A DNA stretch of 64,000 nt from Furfurilactobacillus milii (GTDB taxonomy: Bacteria; Bacillota; Bacilli; Lactobacillales; Lactobacillaceae). Below are positions 16,610 through 27,183 of the stretch, piece after piece (within the stretch, counting starts at the first letter, position 1; the number at the start of each line of letters is the position of its first letter). A model generated the notes under the pieces. It did no database searches. It saw nothing but the letters and a program-made list of their open reading frames with translations, and had not been told where the DNA came from. A program made the translations under genes and the position numbers. The stretch spans positions 232,106-296,105 of the forward strand of contig NZ_WEZT01000005.1 in assembly GCF_009863985.1 (NCBI RefSeq), in the 5' to 3' direction.

Positions 16610-18316
16610 ATGTCCTTTGATGGCGCTTTTACGCATGCAATGGTTACCGAGTTGCAACAGACCTTAACGGGTGGTCGAGTTGCTAAAATATCACAACCCT
16701 ATCCTAACGAAGTTGTTTTGACCATTCGCAACAATAGCCAAAACTATCCTTTGCTACTGTCAGCACATCCAACCTATGCTCGTTTGCAAATCACCCGCAT
16801 TCCGTACGCCAATCCTGCAACGCCAAGTAACTTCACCATGATGTTACGGAAATACTTGGATGGCTCAATTCTCAATAGTTTGGAACAAGTTGAAAATGAC
16901 CGGATCGTCCGTTTGGCATTTAACACCCGCAACGAATTAGGTGACCAGGAGACAATTGCCCTCACCATTGAGATGATGGGTCGGCACAGTAACGTTTTTC
17001 TAATTGAACAAAGTGATAATCGCATTCTTGATCTTATTAAGCACGTTAATCCTGACCAAAACCGGGTTCGCTCATTACTGCCTGGTGCTACTTATATTGC
17101 GCCGCCAAAACAAGACGACGTCAATCCGTTTACGACCAGCGCCAACGTTAACGATCTAGTTCGTGATTATCCTAATGAAGACGTTTTGGCTAAGCAGCTG
17201 CAGCAAACCTTTCAAGGATTGGCCCGCGATACAGCATTAGGGTTAGCAGGTGCATTACATGCCACTAACGGTGGTGTAGAAGAACGTTTCACCCATTTCT
17301 TTGCGCAATTCAATCAACCGGTACCGACATTAAATCGGCTAAAAAATGGTAAAACAAGTTTTAGTGCGTTTGCTATGCCAACACCCAACCTTGACGATAC
17401 ACAAACATTTGCGACCCTCAGCGAACTGTTAGACTTTTTCTATCAGGATCGGGCCGAACGTGAACGTGTTAATGAGCAGGCCGGTAACCTGATTCACATC
17501 GTTCGTAACGAACTTAAGAAAAACCGTAGCAAGTTGAAAAAATTGCAGCAAACCATGGCTGAAACAAATCAGGCCGATAGTTTTCGAATCAAAGGTGAAT
17601 TGCTGACGACTTACCTCAATCAGGTCAAACGTGGGATGACTGAAATCACCTTGCCTAATTTTTACGATGATGAAAAACCATTAAAAATTAGTCTGTCAAA
17701 TCAGATTGGACCATCTCAGAACGCACAGAAATATTTCAATCGTTACCAAAAGTTGAAAAACGCGGTTGCTTATGTGACGGAACAAATTAGCCTCACCCAA
17801 ACAGAAATTGATTACTTGAGCAACATCCAGGCCCAAATTGAGCTTGCCAGTCCGAAAGATATCAATGAAATTCGTTTGGAATTGCAGCAACAAGGTTATA
17901 TTCGAGTTCATCGTAAACGCGGTAGCAAGAAGCCACGTTTACAGATTAGCCAGCCAGAAAAGTTTCATGCTAGTGATGGGACATTGATTTCCGTTGGTAA
18001 AAATAATCTTCAAAATGATAAACTTACCCTCCACACAGCTAAAAAGACGGATATTTGGTTGCATGTGAAAAACATGCCCGGTTCGCACGTTATTATCCAC
18101 AGTGCTGACCCGTCGAACGAGACGATCGATGAAGCAGCCAACCTAGCTGCTTACTTCTCTAAAGCCCGTGATTCTGCCAGCGTGCCGGTTGACTACGTTC
18201 AAGTCAAGCGTGTCCACAAGCCCAATGGCGCTAAACCTGGTTTCGTCATTTATGAAGGTCAGCAAACAGCCTATGCTACACCAGATGCTGAGCTAGTCAA
18301 AAGACTCCGCGGTTAA
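16610..18316 (+). CDS. rqcH: Rqc2-homologue RqcH (NFACT protein, FbpA-like)
   Basis: A 568-residue protein starting MSFDGAFTHAMVTELQQTLTGGRVAKISQPY, the NFACT-N domain. It has a central coiled-coil (LKKNRSKLKKLQQTMAE) and the C-terminal NFACT-R domain (DIWLHVKNMPGSHVII). RqcH binds obstructed 50S subunits and adds C-terminal alanine tails to stalled chains for degradation; older annotations call it fibronectin-binding protein. AAGGAGG precedes the ATG at 16610; the frame upstream from 16550 has no site. It is monocistronic with a clear terminator. Confidence 0.92.
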   Translation: MSFDGAFTHAMVTELQQTLTGGRVAKISQPYPNEVVLTIRNNSQNYPLLLSAHPTYARLQITRIPYANPATPSNFTMMLRKYLDGSILNSLEQVENDRIVRLAFNTRNELGDQETIALTIEMMGRHSNVFLIEQSDNRILDLIKHVNPDQNRVRSLLPGATYIAPPKQDDVNPFTTSANVNDLVRDYPNEDVLAKQLQQTFQGLARDTALGLAGALHATNGGVEERFTHFFAQFNQPVPTLNRLKNGKTSFSAFAMPTPNLDDTQTFATLSELLDFFYQDRAERERVNEQAGNLIHIVRNELKKNRSKLKKLQQTMAETNQADSFRIKGELLTTYLNQVKRGMTEITLPNFYDDEKPLKISLSNQIGPSQNAQKYFNRYQKLKNAVAYVTEQISLTQTEIDYLSNIQAQIELASPKDINEIRLELQQQGYIRVHRKRGSKKPRLQISQPEKFHASDGTLISVGKNNLQNDKLTLHTAKKTDIWLHVKNMPGSHVIIHSADPSNETIDEAANLAAYFSKARDSASVPVDYVQVKRVHKPNGAKPGFVIYEGQQTAYATPDAELVKRLRG

Positions 18317-18345
18317 GCCAGTAACGCTATGCAGCTAACGTAAAT

Positions 18346-18384
18346 AAAAGAGGATTCGCGCAAAATTATGCGAATCCTCTTTTT
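18346..18384. terminator. Terminator between rqcH and the carB-like gene
   Basis: AAAAGAGGATTCGC pairs with GCGAATCCTCTTTTT across a short loop; it can act on both strands. Confidence 0.85.
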
Positions 18385-18411
18385 GTCTCGCCGTAAATCA
18401 ACTAGCGATTG

Positions 18412-21000
18412 TTAGTTGATGATTTTAAACTCGTACGGAAACTTCACATTAATCTTGGCACCTAATTTGAACTGGGCGCCGGCCAACGGTAAATTGGCAC
18501 GCCAACGCGTATCAAGATTAACAGGAATATCGACCATTTCGACATCCCCACGCGTGGCAGTGATAAATGGTCCCTGACTGAAATCGCGTCGATCAGCGGC
18601 CGTCGTTTTGTCTAACAAGGCGCGGACCAGCATGCGAATCCAGTTAATGCCTGTGCCCTTGTTCAACAAGCCAAACTCTGGGAATGGTAAGGCAGTGGTG
18701 ACCATTCTTGAATGACCACTGAACGCAGAGAACAAGGTATTATAAAAACCGCTTTGTCGCATAGAACCAGGTTCCGCATCAATCCCTGGCACGCCTTGGT
18801 TGTCAACGACCAGTCGATGCGTTGGTGCATGATAAGCCGTTTGGGCAATTTCAACTGGGTCAGCGACGCCAATTTTATTAGTATGGTAAACAACTCTGGT
18901 TAAGAATTGGTCGCCATCTTGAGCTGCCTTGCTGGCCTTGTCCTTGTTAATAACAATGACGTTAATGTGACGCAATCGCAATGCACCAATCAGCTTCAGC
19001 CGATTGCCGGGCACAAACACCCAGCGTGGATGTTCCAAGTCAATAATGCCTAAAATATCCGAAATTTCCTGAGGCTCCAAGTACTGTTTATCGGTCAACT
19101 GTGGAATTAAGCTGATTGCGTTGGGGTTATTATTGACAACTACCGTTTTGATACCTTGCTGATGCAACTCACTAATCACAGTGCTCATCACGTATTCGCC
19201 GGCAGCCCCGTCACCGAGCCGAAAAGCACCAGTTGTGACCACCAACGCAGTATTGTCAGCTAGCGGTCGGCTTTCATTTTCCAGTTCGTACGTTGAATAA
19301 AATGTTGGCACTACTTCTGAAAACTCACCGGCAGTCGGTTCAACGGTCTTATAAGTTGGGATAATGCCAGCGGTGTGTGCCTGGTTCATAACGGCATCGG
19401 CATTTGTCTGCCATAGCTGAGCAATAAGCCCATCACTAAAACCATAATACTTTGCTCGTTGCAACCATTCTTCAGATCCTGAGTGGGCCGCAATATCAAC
19501 TTCCAGATTATAAATGTTGCGTAATTTGTGAAAATAAAACTCATCGATTTGCGTCAGCTCAGCTAATTCATCAGATTGGTAGCCGCGACGAATTGCTTCT
19601 AGCAACAGCATCATACGGTTATCATGGGGGTGAATTAATTGCTGAATCAGATCGTTGTCTGATAATTTTGATAATGCATCAAAAGCGAAATCGCGATTGT
19701 GATAGTGAGCCGCCCGCATCGCCTTTAACATCGCCTCTTCCAGTGAACGACCAATGCCAAGCGTAGCACCCACCGATTTCTGAACAGTTGTGAGCTGACG
19801 GTCCACTTTCACCCCACGTCGTTCTGCCTCATCAAAAGCAAAGATTGGAAAACGGACAACAACGTGGTCTAATACGGGTTCAATTAACGCCGTCCGTTTC
19901 GCAAAACGACTCGACAACCGAACCTCAGGCAAAGAGATGCCCGTCATGACATTAGCTGCTACCAGTGCAATCGGATAGCCACTAGCACGCGACAGCATGG
20001 CTGAAACGCGATCATAATAAGGATTTACTTTCATGATAAAGTAATTGTCCAATACCGGATCCAACGCAAACTGAACGTGCATCACACCGACGATATGCAA
20101 TCGCCGAGCTACGTGGAACGCTGCCTGACGCAACTTTTGATACTCACGATCCGTTAAAGTTTGAATTGGGGTCACTTCAATTGAATCGGCTGCATGAATA
20201 CCAACCGGATCCATATCTTCCATCGCACCCAGTAAAAGCTCAGTTCCGCGTGCATCACGAAGGACCTCGAAAGACACTTCTTTCAGACCGACGATACTCT
20301 GATCCACAATCACTTGACGTGTGCGTGAGCGTTCAAAAGCGGCTGATAGAGCAACATCCAATTGGTCCGCATTTTCGGCCAGTACACGATCACCCTCACC
20401 ACGCGGCGCCACCGACTTAACAATCACTGGGAATCCGACCTGACGAGCAATATCGAACGCATCGGATGTTGTACTAGCTACTTGCGACGTAATCACGGGT
20501 TCGCCTAAATCACGAAGCGTCTGATTCATTAACGCAGGATTATTGATTAAGCGAACTGTCGTCAACGGCATCCCCAAAACATTAATGTGCTTGTCATCCA
20601 AATAATCGTGGGCAATCAATTCCTCAACAGTTCTCATGGCAGTGAGTCCGCCAACCGTTGGCACGATGCTGGTAATATGTTCACTTTCAATTACCTGGCG
20701 CACCGTAGCAACGTCAGATGGATCTCCCATAATCACTGTCGCACCACATGCATTTTCCATTGAAAACGAAAACGGATTGTTGTTTAAATAAACCGTATCG
20801 TAGTTGTGTTTATGAAGGACACTCAACGTTTGATACGTCGCAGCATCTAACTCCGTCTCGTGGCCAAAATCGTTCGGACCGTCACCAATCACTAACAGGC
20901 GCTGGTGAACAGATGCCGTTTTTTCTGCTGAGTGCTCGGCTTGATTAAATGTCGCAAGCTGAGCAGTCGTTTGTGCACCCTGACTTGTTTCTTCTGCCAT
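18412..21000 (-). CDS. CarB-like protein (carbamoyl phosphate synthase large chain) without intact active sites
   Basis: An 862-residue protein, compared with about 1060 for CarB. Residues 30-400 match the first synthetase half (DPVGIHAADSIEVTP; HVQFALDP; ASGYPIA). But the metal ligand Glu in EVNPR is Lys (KVNPYYDR at about 20000-20035), the following Arg is Tyr, and the glycine loop GGTGGG has become PRGEGDR. The oligomerisation region (about 410-560) and FYSTYELENES link are present. The second pre-ATP-grasp segment is degenerate (VTTGAFRLGDGAAGEY). The second ATP-grasp domain and the MGS allosteric domain are missing, replaced by about 170 unfamiliar residues. The frame is fully open, and its ATG overlaps the carA stop as TAATG with GAGGTG upstream. 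It cannot make carbamoyl phosphate by the known mechanism. Confidence 0.88.
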   Translation of the reverse strand: MAEETSQGAQTTAQLATFNQAEHSAEKTASVHQRLLVIGDGPNDFGHETELDAATYQTLSVLHKHNYDTVYLNNNPFSFSMENACGATVIMGDPSDVATVRQVIESEHITSIVPTVGGLTAMRTVEELIAHDYLDDKHINVLGMPLTTVRLINNPALMNQTLRDLGEPVITSQVASTTSDAFDIARQVGFPVIVKSVAPRGEGDRVLAENADQLDVALSAAFERSRTRQVIVDQSIVGLKEVSFEVLRDARGTELLLGAMEDMDPVGIHAADSIEVTPIQTLTDREYQKLRQAAFHVARRLHIVGVMHVQFALDPVLDNYFIMKVNPYYDRVSAMLSRASGYPIALVAANVMTGISLPEVRLSSRFAKRTALIEPVLDHVVVRFPIFAFDEAERRGVKVDRQLTTVQKSVGATLGIGRSLEEAMLKAMRAAHYHNRDFAFDALSKLSDNDLIQQLIHPHDNRMMLLLEAIRRGYQSDELAELTQIDEFYFHKLRNIYNLEVDIAAHSGSEEWLQRAKYYGFSDGLIAQLWQTNADAVMNQAHTAGIIPTYKTVEPTAGEFSEVVPTFYSTYELENESRPLADNTALVVTTGAFRLGDGAAGEYVMSTVISELHQQGIKTVVVNNNPNAISLIPQLTDKQYLEPQEISDILGIIDLEHPRWVFVPGNRLKLIGALRLRHINVIVINKDKASKAAQDGDQFLTRVVYHTNKIGVADPVEIAQTAYHAPTHRLVVDNQGVPGIDAEPGSMRQSGFYNTLFSAFSGHSRMVTTALPFPEFGLLNKGTGINWIRMLVRALLDKTTAADRRDFSQGPFITATRGDVEMVDIPVNLDTRWRANLPLAGAQFKLGAKINVKFPYEFKIIN

Positions 21001-22079
21001 TAATGCTGTTCACCTCTAATTCCTGTGAGCTCGATGAAGTCGTCAAACACTTGGGTTGCTTCCCACGGCCCCGGCGCAGCATCCGGAAAGAATTGAACCG
21101 AAAATGCTGGATAATCACGGTGGCGTAACCCTTGGATTGAACCATCGATCAAGTCAATATGCGTAATCAAAAGCTGATCACGGTTGATACTATCACGGTC
21201 AACACCGTATTCTTCGGCCTGTGCCGCATACATAATCTGATTCGTAATGATTTCGCGGATGGGATGATTCATTCCTTGATGAGCAACTGGCAGGCGTTGA
21301 ATCGTTGCGCTATTAGCCAGCGCGAATAGTTCGTGACCTAGCCCGATACCCAATAACGGCACGCGCGTTTCCAACGTTTTAATGGTCGTTAAGATGTCCT
21401 GACCAAGATCACGCGGATCCCCAGGTCCACTCGACAAGATAATGCCATCCGGATCGAGGTTAAGAATATCATCAGCGGTCGTCGTGTATGGCACCACAGT
21501 TACATTTGCATCACGAACCGCCAGTTCCCTTAAAATACCGCTTTTTAGACCAAAATCCATGACCACAATGTTATGACCCATGCCGGGGTTGGCATATGGG
21601 CGTGGTGTGGCCACCTGTGAAACTTGCTGATTTGTCAGCACGATGGCATTAAGTTGGTCAAACGCGTGCTCATCAGCAACGTCCACAATGCTGGCGTTAA
21701 GACCATTATGGGTTCTCAGCTTACGGACTAATTGCCGTGTGTCAATGCCTGAAATCCCCGGAATGTTGTGGACACGTAGAAATTGATCCAAACTTAAAGA
21801 TCGTTGTCGATTGGTAGATACTTCTGCCACTTCACGCACCACGACCCCTTTAGCAGTTGGCAAAATTGATTCATAACTTTCATGATTAACGCCCACAGCG
21901 CCAATGGTTGGTGTGGTAAAGACAATTATTTGATTGTGGTAAATCGGATCAGTAATAATTTCTTGATACCCGGTGACACTCGTATTAAAAACGATGGTGC
22001 CGCTTGTAGTTGCCGGCGATCCAAACGCTTGACCTTTATAGGCCGTGCCATCTGAAAGAATTAAATAGCGTTCTGTCAT
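21000..22079 (-). CDS. CarA-like protein (carbamoyl phosphate synthase small chain) without the glutaminase triad
   Basis: A 359-residue protein of normal CarA length and domain order: N-terminal CPSase small-subunit domain (SDGTAYKGQAFG, GYQEIITDPIY, GISGIDTRQLVRKLR) and a class I glutamine amidotransferase domain (VMDFGLKSGILREL, LSSGPGDPRDLG). The nucleophile Cys of GICLGH is Gly246 (GIGLGHELF, codon 21342-21344), the catalytic His is Phe331 and the Glu is Asp333 (VQFFPDAAPGP, 21081-21089). It therefore cannot hydrolyse glutamine. The ATG at 22079 has AAGGA eight bases before it. It is tightly linked to pyrR upstream and overlaps the carB-like gene. A conserved fold with a dead site points to a structural or regulatory role. 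Confidence 0.9.
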   Translation of the reverse strand: MTERYLILSDGTAYKGQAFGSPATTSGTIVFNTSVTGYQEIITDPIYHNQIIVFTTPTIGAVGVNHESYESILPTAKGVVVREVAEVSTNRQRSLSLDQFLRVHNIPGISGIDTRQLVRKLRTHNGLNASIVDVADEHAFDQLNAIVLTNQQVSQVATPRPYANPGMGHNIVVMDFGLKSGILRELAVRDANVTVVPYTTTADDILNLDPDGIILSSGPGDPRDLGQDILTTIKTLETRVPLLGIGLGHELFALANSATIQRLPVAHQGMNHPIREIITNQIMYAAQAEEYGVDRDSINRDQLLITHIDLIDGSIQGLRHRDYPAFSVQFFPDAAPGPWEATQVFDDFIELTGIRGEQH

Positions 22080-22112
22080 CTGCACGTTCCTTTCTATCTG
22101 GTACCTTGTCTG

Positions 22113-22655
<543 letters not shown>

Positions 22656-22664
22656 TTACCCCTT

Positions 22665-23660
22665 TTATTTATTTTCTTGTTCGTCCAGCTGTTTCAACAT
22701 CGTGTTAAACCATGCTGGTAACGGAATTTCAAACCGCATTGCTTTACCAGTACGGGGATGAGCGAACCCCAAAGTTTGTGCCGTTAAGTACTGACCATTA
22801 CCTGGCAGTGTCTTTTTAGGCCCGTATAATGGGTCACCAGCTAGTGGATGCCCAATATAGGCCATGTGGACACGAATCTGATGCGTCCGGCCGGTTTCTA
22901 GTCGGCAACTAATCAGCGTGTACTGTTGATATCGTTTGATTACATGAAAATGTGTCACGGCATGACGGCCATCTTTAACAATCGCCATTTTTTTGCGGTC
23001 CTTCGGAGAACGGCCAATCGGTGCGTCAACGGTACCATCATCTTCGCTAATAACGCCATGGACGAGCGCAATGTACTGGCGCTCGTTTGTTTTAGCCTTG
23101 AGTTGTGCAGACAGACTCTGATGGGCCAAATCATTCTTGGCAACCATTAATAAGCCAGACGTATCCTTGTCAATTCGGTGAACAATCCCTGGACGCAAAC
23201 TGCCATTGATCGTTGACAACGGACTATGCGCTAACAACGCATTGACCAATGTATGATCCGGGTGCCCAGGTGCAGGATGAACCACCATTCCTTGCGGTTT
23301 ATTAACGACAATAACATCGTCATCTTCATACACAATGTCTAAGGGAATATCTTCAGGGACCAAGGCAATGGGCGTCGGCGTTTTGGGCACAAACGTTACT
23401 TTGTCACCAGCGGCCAGCTCATCACGTTTTTTAACGTCTTGACCATTAACCGTTACCCGGTGATCAACGATGGCACTTTGTGCTTGGGATCGTGTGATGC
23501 CAGCTAACTGACTTAAAACCTTGTCCAAACGACCGATTTGCGTCGTGATGATAAAGGTTTGCGTGGCTGATGTGGTAACTTGAGCTGCCATACTGTCATA
23601 TTCTTGGCGATGCGCTTTCGTATCAGTTGCTGATGTGCTGGTTGTTTCGTTTCTATTCAT
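22665..23660 (-). CDS. rluD: RluD-like 23S rRNA pseudouridine synthase (RluA family)
   Basis: A 331-residue protein with an S4 RNA-binding domain (GRLDKVLSQLAGITRSQAQSAIVDHRVTVNGQ, about residues 43-75) and a pseudouridine synthase domain with the catalytic Asp in HRIDKDTSGLLMVAK and the late ETGRTHQIRVHM motif. It converts uridines to pseudouridine in 23S rRNA. The first 35 residues are not typical and no strong site precedes the start at 23660, so the true start may be further in, such as the Met at residue 24. It sits between lspA and pyrR, the usual Firmicutes order. Confidence 0.9.
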   Translation of the reverse strand: MNRNETTSTSATDTKAHRQEYDSMAAQVTTSATQTFIITTQIGRLDKVLSQLAGITRSQAQSAIVDHRVTVNGQDVKKRDELAAGDKVTFVPKTPTPIALVPEDIPLDIVYEDDDVIVVNKPQGMVVHPAPGHPDHTLVNALLAHSPLSTINGSLRPGIVHRIDKDTSGLLMVAKNDLAHQSLSAQLKAKTNERQYIALVHGVISEDDGTVDAPIGRSPKDRKKMAIVKDGRHAVTHFHVIKRYQQYTLISCRLETGRTHQIRVHMAYIGHPLAGDPLYGPKKTLPGNGQYLTAQTLGFAHPRTGKAMRFEIPLPAWFNTMLKQLDEQENK

Positions 23661-23682
23661 AGTTGTGTCAATTAATCCTTAA

Positions 23683-24255
23683 TTATTTTGCTGCGTGTCG
23701 GGGACCACTGTGTTTAATTGGTCGATTATCTTTTTTAGGGGTCTTAGCCTTCTGTTTGGAACTTGCTTGACTGTGTCCTGTTGTATTGTCATCACGGTCA
23801 AAAATCACCGCAACAATCAACAAAATCACGCCAACCGTGAGACACCAATCTGCAAAATTACTGATTGGAAAACTCTTCATGAAGTCCAGTTGAAACATGT
23901 CGACGACATAGCCCAAACGAATACGATCAATAAAGTTTCCGAGTGTTCCAGCCATCATAAAACTGATGCCCCACATGTATAATCGCTGGGCGCGTAACCG
24001 CCACATCGCATAAGCCAAGACGATAACCGCCACGATTGTAATAACAATAAAGATGTCAATGCGGCCCGTCAAAATCGACCATGCGGCACCATTATTTCTA
24101 AGGCTCGTTAATGATAACAGTCCGGGGATGAACGTATGCGTGCTACCTAAGGCTAGATTATTCGCAATATAGTACTTGATACCTTGATCAGCACCCACCA
24201 GCACAGCAATAAAAATCCAGTAATATATCATTGGCGTAACGTGGCTCGTGGCCAC
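23683..24255 (-). CDS. lspA: Lipoprotein signal peptidase (signal peptidase II)
   Basis: About 190 residues with four membrane helices. The catalytic aspartates lie in GTLGNFIDRIRLGYVVDMF and ISNFADWCLTVGV, and LTSLRNNGAAWSIL is the conserved Asn-containing motif. It cleaves the signal peptide from diacylglyceryl prolipoproteins. The C-terminus has a lysine-rich extension of about 40 residues beyond the usual end. The GTG at 24255 is only two bases from AAAGGAG, so the ATG at 24231 is a possible alternative. Confidence 0.9.
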   Translation of the reverse strand: MATSHVTPMIYYWIFIAVLVGADQGIKYYIANNLALGSTHTFIPGLLSLTSLRNNGAAWSILTGRIDIFIVITIVAVIVLAYAMWRLRAQRLYMWGISFMMAGTLGNFIDRIRLGYVVDMFQLDFMKSFPISNFADWCLTVGVILLIVAVIFDRDDNTTGHSQASSKQKAKTPKKDNRPIKHSGPRHAAK

Positions 24256-24279
24256 AACTCCTTTTCATCAAGCTGATTA

Positions 24280-25944
24280 TTAGAAAATTCCAGAAATCTT
24301 GCCATCATCTGTAATTGCCATATCTAAAGCGGCAGGATGTTTCGGCAGACCAGGCATCGTTAAAATGGAACCAGTTAACGCCACCATGAACCCAGCACCT
24401 AAACGAGGTTCAAATGCCCGAATATGAATGTCAAAGTCCTTCGGGGCACCGAGCTGCTTTGGCCGATCTGTTAGTGAATACTGCGTTTTTGCCATGCAAA
24501 CAGGTAGCTTATCCCAGCCGCGTTTTGCGTAACGCCGTAATTGTGCCTTGGCATGCGGTTCTAAGACAACGCCGCGGCCACCATAAATGGTCGTCACAAT
24601 TTTAGTTGCTTTAGTCACAATATCATCGTCAGCATCGTACAATGGCTTGAAGTCGGTCGGTTGTTGAGCGGCACGAACAACAGCATGAGCTAACTCAGTT
24701 GTCCCATCACCGCCATGTGCCCATTCATCAGCTTCCACAGCTTCTACATGGAACTGTTGACAGTAATCCTGGATCAACTTAATTTCTCCTGAAGTGTCTG
24801 ATGTAAATGCATTAATAGCAACGACAACCGGAATTTGATAATGTTGCATACTTTCAATGTGTTTACCAAGGTTGGCAAGCCCTTTTTGCAATGCATCAAG
24901 GTTTGGCGTTGTTAAATCATCAAGTGCCTGGCCACCATGCAACTTGAGTGCACGAACAGTAGCCACCAAAACAACTGCATCCGGTGTTTTACCTAGGACT
25001 GGTACTTTGATATCAAGAAACTTTTCGGCACCCAAATCAGCCCCAAAGCCGGCCTCTGTAACGGCATATTCACCTAATTGTAAGGCTGTTCGCGTTGCCA
25101 ACACACTGTTACAACCATGAGCAATATTTGCAAATGGGCCACCGTGGATGATGGCTGGTGTGCCTTCCAAAGTTTGAACAAGATTTGGCTTGATTGCTTC
25201 CTTGAGGAGCAAGGCAATGGCACCGCCAACCTGTAGGTCAGCGACGGTAACTGGTTGCCGATCATAATTTTCAGCGACAACAATGCGGTTGATTCGTGCT
25301 TTTAAATCGTGCAGATCAGTTGCCAAACATAAAATGGCCATCAACTCACTGGCAACAGTAATATCAAAATGATCTTCCCGAGGCATACCAGAGGTAGGAC
25401 CGCCCATGCCGATAACCGTATTTCTCAGTGCACGATCATTAATGTCCAAGACACGGTGAAAACTGATCCGTCGTGGGTCAATATGCAGCTCGTTGCCTTG
25501 TTGAATGTGATTGTCAATTAACGCGGCCAATGTGTTATTGGCAGTTGTTAAAGCATGAAAATCGCCGTTAAAATGCAAATTAATGTCTTCCATTGGTGCA
25601 ACTTGTGCATAACCACCACCAGTGGCACCGCCTTTCATTCCCATCACGGGGCCTAAGGAAGGTTCGCGTAAAGCCAAAACGGCCCGCTTACCAATTTTGC
25701 GTAAACCATCGCCAAGGCCAATCGTAACTGTTGTCTTACCCTCACCAGCCGGTGTTGGATTAATTGATGTAACCAACACCAACTTGCCAGATTGACGTTT
25801 GCCAGTTAACGGCAAATCAATTTTGCCTTTGTAACGGCCATATGGTTCAACTTCATCCTCTGTTAAACCTGCCGTTTCGGCAATTTCACTAATTTTACGT
25901 AATTTAGTTTGTTGTGCAATCTCAATATCTTTTGGTTGTGTCAT
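24280..25944 (-). CDS. fhs: Formate-tetrahydrofolate ligase
   Basis: A 554-residue enzyme, full length for the family. It has the ATP-binding loop [48 protein letters not shown], and [24 protein letters not shown]. It makes 10-formyl-THF from formate, ATP and THF for purine and formyl-Met-tRNA synthesis. The ATG at 25944 is preferred over the TTG at 25950 because of the GGAAG spacing. It ends 24 bases before lspA starts and may be cotranscribed with it. Confidence 0.95.
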   Translation of the reverse strand: MTQPKDIEIAQQTKLRKISEIAETAGLTEDEVEPYGRYKGKIDLPLTGKRQSGKLVLVTSINPTPAGEGKTTVTIGLGDGLRKIGKRAVLALREPSLGPVMGMKGGATGGGYAQVAPMEDINLHFNGDFHALTTANNTLAALIDNHIQQGNELHIDPRRISFHRVLDINDRALRNTVIGMGGPTSGMPREDHFDITVASELMAILCLATDLHDLKARINRIVVAENYDRQPVTVADLQVGGAIALLLKEAIKPNLVQTLEGTPAIIHGGPFANIAHGCNSVLATRTALQLGEYAVTEAGFGADLGAEKFLDIKVPVLGKTPDAVVLVATVRALKLHGGQALDDLTTPNLDALQKGLANLGKHIESMQHYQIPVVVAINAFTSDTSGEIKLIQDYCQQFHVEAVEADEWAHGGDGTTELAHAVVRAAQQPTDFKPLYDADDDIVTKATKIVTTIYGGRGVVLEPHAKAQLRRYAKRGWDKLPVCMAKTQYSLTDRPKQLGAPKDFDIHIRAFEPRLGAGFMVALTGSILTMPGLPKHPAALDMAITDDGKISGIF

Positions 25945-26007
25945 GAACAACTTCCTCTCCTCAGACCGTTTAGGGTGTCTGTTATAATAAATCTTATTAG
26001 GGTTGGT

Positions 26008-26388
26008 CTAGTCAGCACTAACAATGGTTTTAATCTTCGCCAATGCGTGTTTGGTTACGCGGAATCGATAATGTTTGCCGCCCAAAGAAAAACTCATGGT
26101 GCGACCACTAAGTGACAATTGTTCCAATTGATGAACATTGACAGTTAGTGCTCTGGGCGCCAGCATCCGACGAACAATTAGGTTTTGACCGGTAAAGACC
26201 AGTTGACGGCCTAAAAGTTCCCAAGCAATCAATAAAATAAATAAGCAAGCGATGATAATCGCCGGCCAGTTAAACCGCGCCATTTCATATTGAAAAATCA
26301 CGCCACCGCAAAAGAATATGGCGACCCATGACCAAATAATAACCGCAGTTAAACCGCTTGGCCGATAAAAAAAACGTTGTGTGTGCAT
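26008..26388 (-). CDS. ebsA: EbsA-family membrane protein
   Basis: A 126-residue protein with two membrane segments (GLTAVIIWSWVAIFFCGGVIF and AIIIACLFILLIAWELLG), then a soluble tail (LIVRRMLAPRALTVNVHQLEQLSLSGRTMSFSLGGKHYRFRV) that resembles the EbsA family of lactobacilli and enterococci. Its role is not well defined; it was named from the enterococcal aggregation-substance region. It is divergent from an RNase H-like gene, a common arrangement for ebsA. The ATG at 26388 follows AAGGGG at a rather long spacing. Confidence 0.75.
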   Translation of the reverse strand: MHTQRFFYRPSGLTAVIIWSWVAIFFCGGVIFQYEMARFNWPAIIIACLFILLIAWELLGRQLVFTGQNLIVRRMLAPRALTVNVHQLEQLSLSGRTMSFSLGGKHYRFRVTKHALAKIKTIVSAD

Positions 26389-26446
26389 CGACGTACGAAA
26401 CCCCTTTCTTTCAAACACTTCTATTTTACCAAATTTAAGGACTAAG

Positions 26447-26854
26447 ATGATGATCAAACTTTATACAGATGCGGCAAGCGTCGCAACTCATCCAAAAATA
26501 ACTCAAATTCCCAGCGGTGCGGGCATTCTTCTCGTTCAGAATGGTCACCAGTATCCCTTCAAACAAACAATCAGTGCTCTTGATAATCATGCCGCTGAAT
26601 TTCAGGCTGCTATCCTTGGCTTTAAGGAGGCTCAAAAATTGAGTGAGCCGGAAGAAACGGTGATGTTTTTTACAGATAGTCGTTTGGTAGCAGATGCTGT
26701 CGGTAAAGGCGTTATGAAACATTACCCAGACCTAACGCAAAAGTTACTGACCCTCCAAGATTCGTTTTCATTAGTCATCACACAGTGGATTCCCGACCGT
26801 CAGAACATGGGTGCTCACAGGCTTGCATTACAAGCACTACATCAAGCGCATTAA
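26447..26854 (+). CDS. RNase HI-like protein with an altered fourth catalytic position
   Basis: A 135-residue RNase H fold. The first three acids of the DEDD set are visible: Asp in YTDAAS, Glu in NHAAEFQAA, Asp in FFTDSRLV. The fourth, normally Asp in a NxxADxLA motif, is His (NMGAHRLALQAL). True RNase HI cuts the RNA of RNA-DNA hybrids. Firmicutes YpdQ/YpeP-like relatives are reported to lack activity, and this protein may belong with them. AAGG lies six bases before the first ATG at 26447. Confidence 0.8.
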   Translation: MMIKLYTDAASVATHPKITQIPSGAGILLVQNGHQYPFKQTISALDNHAAEFQAAILGFKEAQKLSEPEETVMFFTDSRLVADAVGKGVMKHYPDLTQKLLTLQDSFSLVITQWIPDRQNMGAHRLALQALHQAH

Positions 26855-27183
26855 GCGTAGCATATCGAGAATTTATCAGAGCCAATTGAAAACAATATTT
26901 AACGGATTTCAACATTTCGTCCAGTTTCTGTTATTCGTTTAATCACAAACGACTGCATGCATTACAGTTGCCACCTTTTGACTGGCATTGGTTAATACTT
27001 AACCCTGTTTGCGTGTGTTAATTACGATTGCTTGAAATTATAAGCTTTTGAGTATACATTAATAACAATCACATGAATGACGTGTTGATTGTAGACATTC
27101 AATCACGATACCTCGGCCAACTTTTTGTACAACGTTCGTTTGCCACTCAGCTAATTAAGCTGTTTTTTTGGGGGGATGTTGTT
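26855..27183. other. Intergenic stretch before a small membrane-protein gene
   Basis: No gene is recognised. A perfect palindrome GGTTAA-tac-TTAACC lies near 26990. A small hairpin CAGCT-aatta-AGCTG followed by seven T (27148-27169) ends just before the ribosome binding site of the next gene and could be a weak attenuator. Confidence 0.35.
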
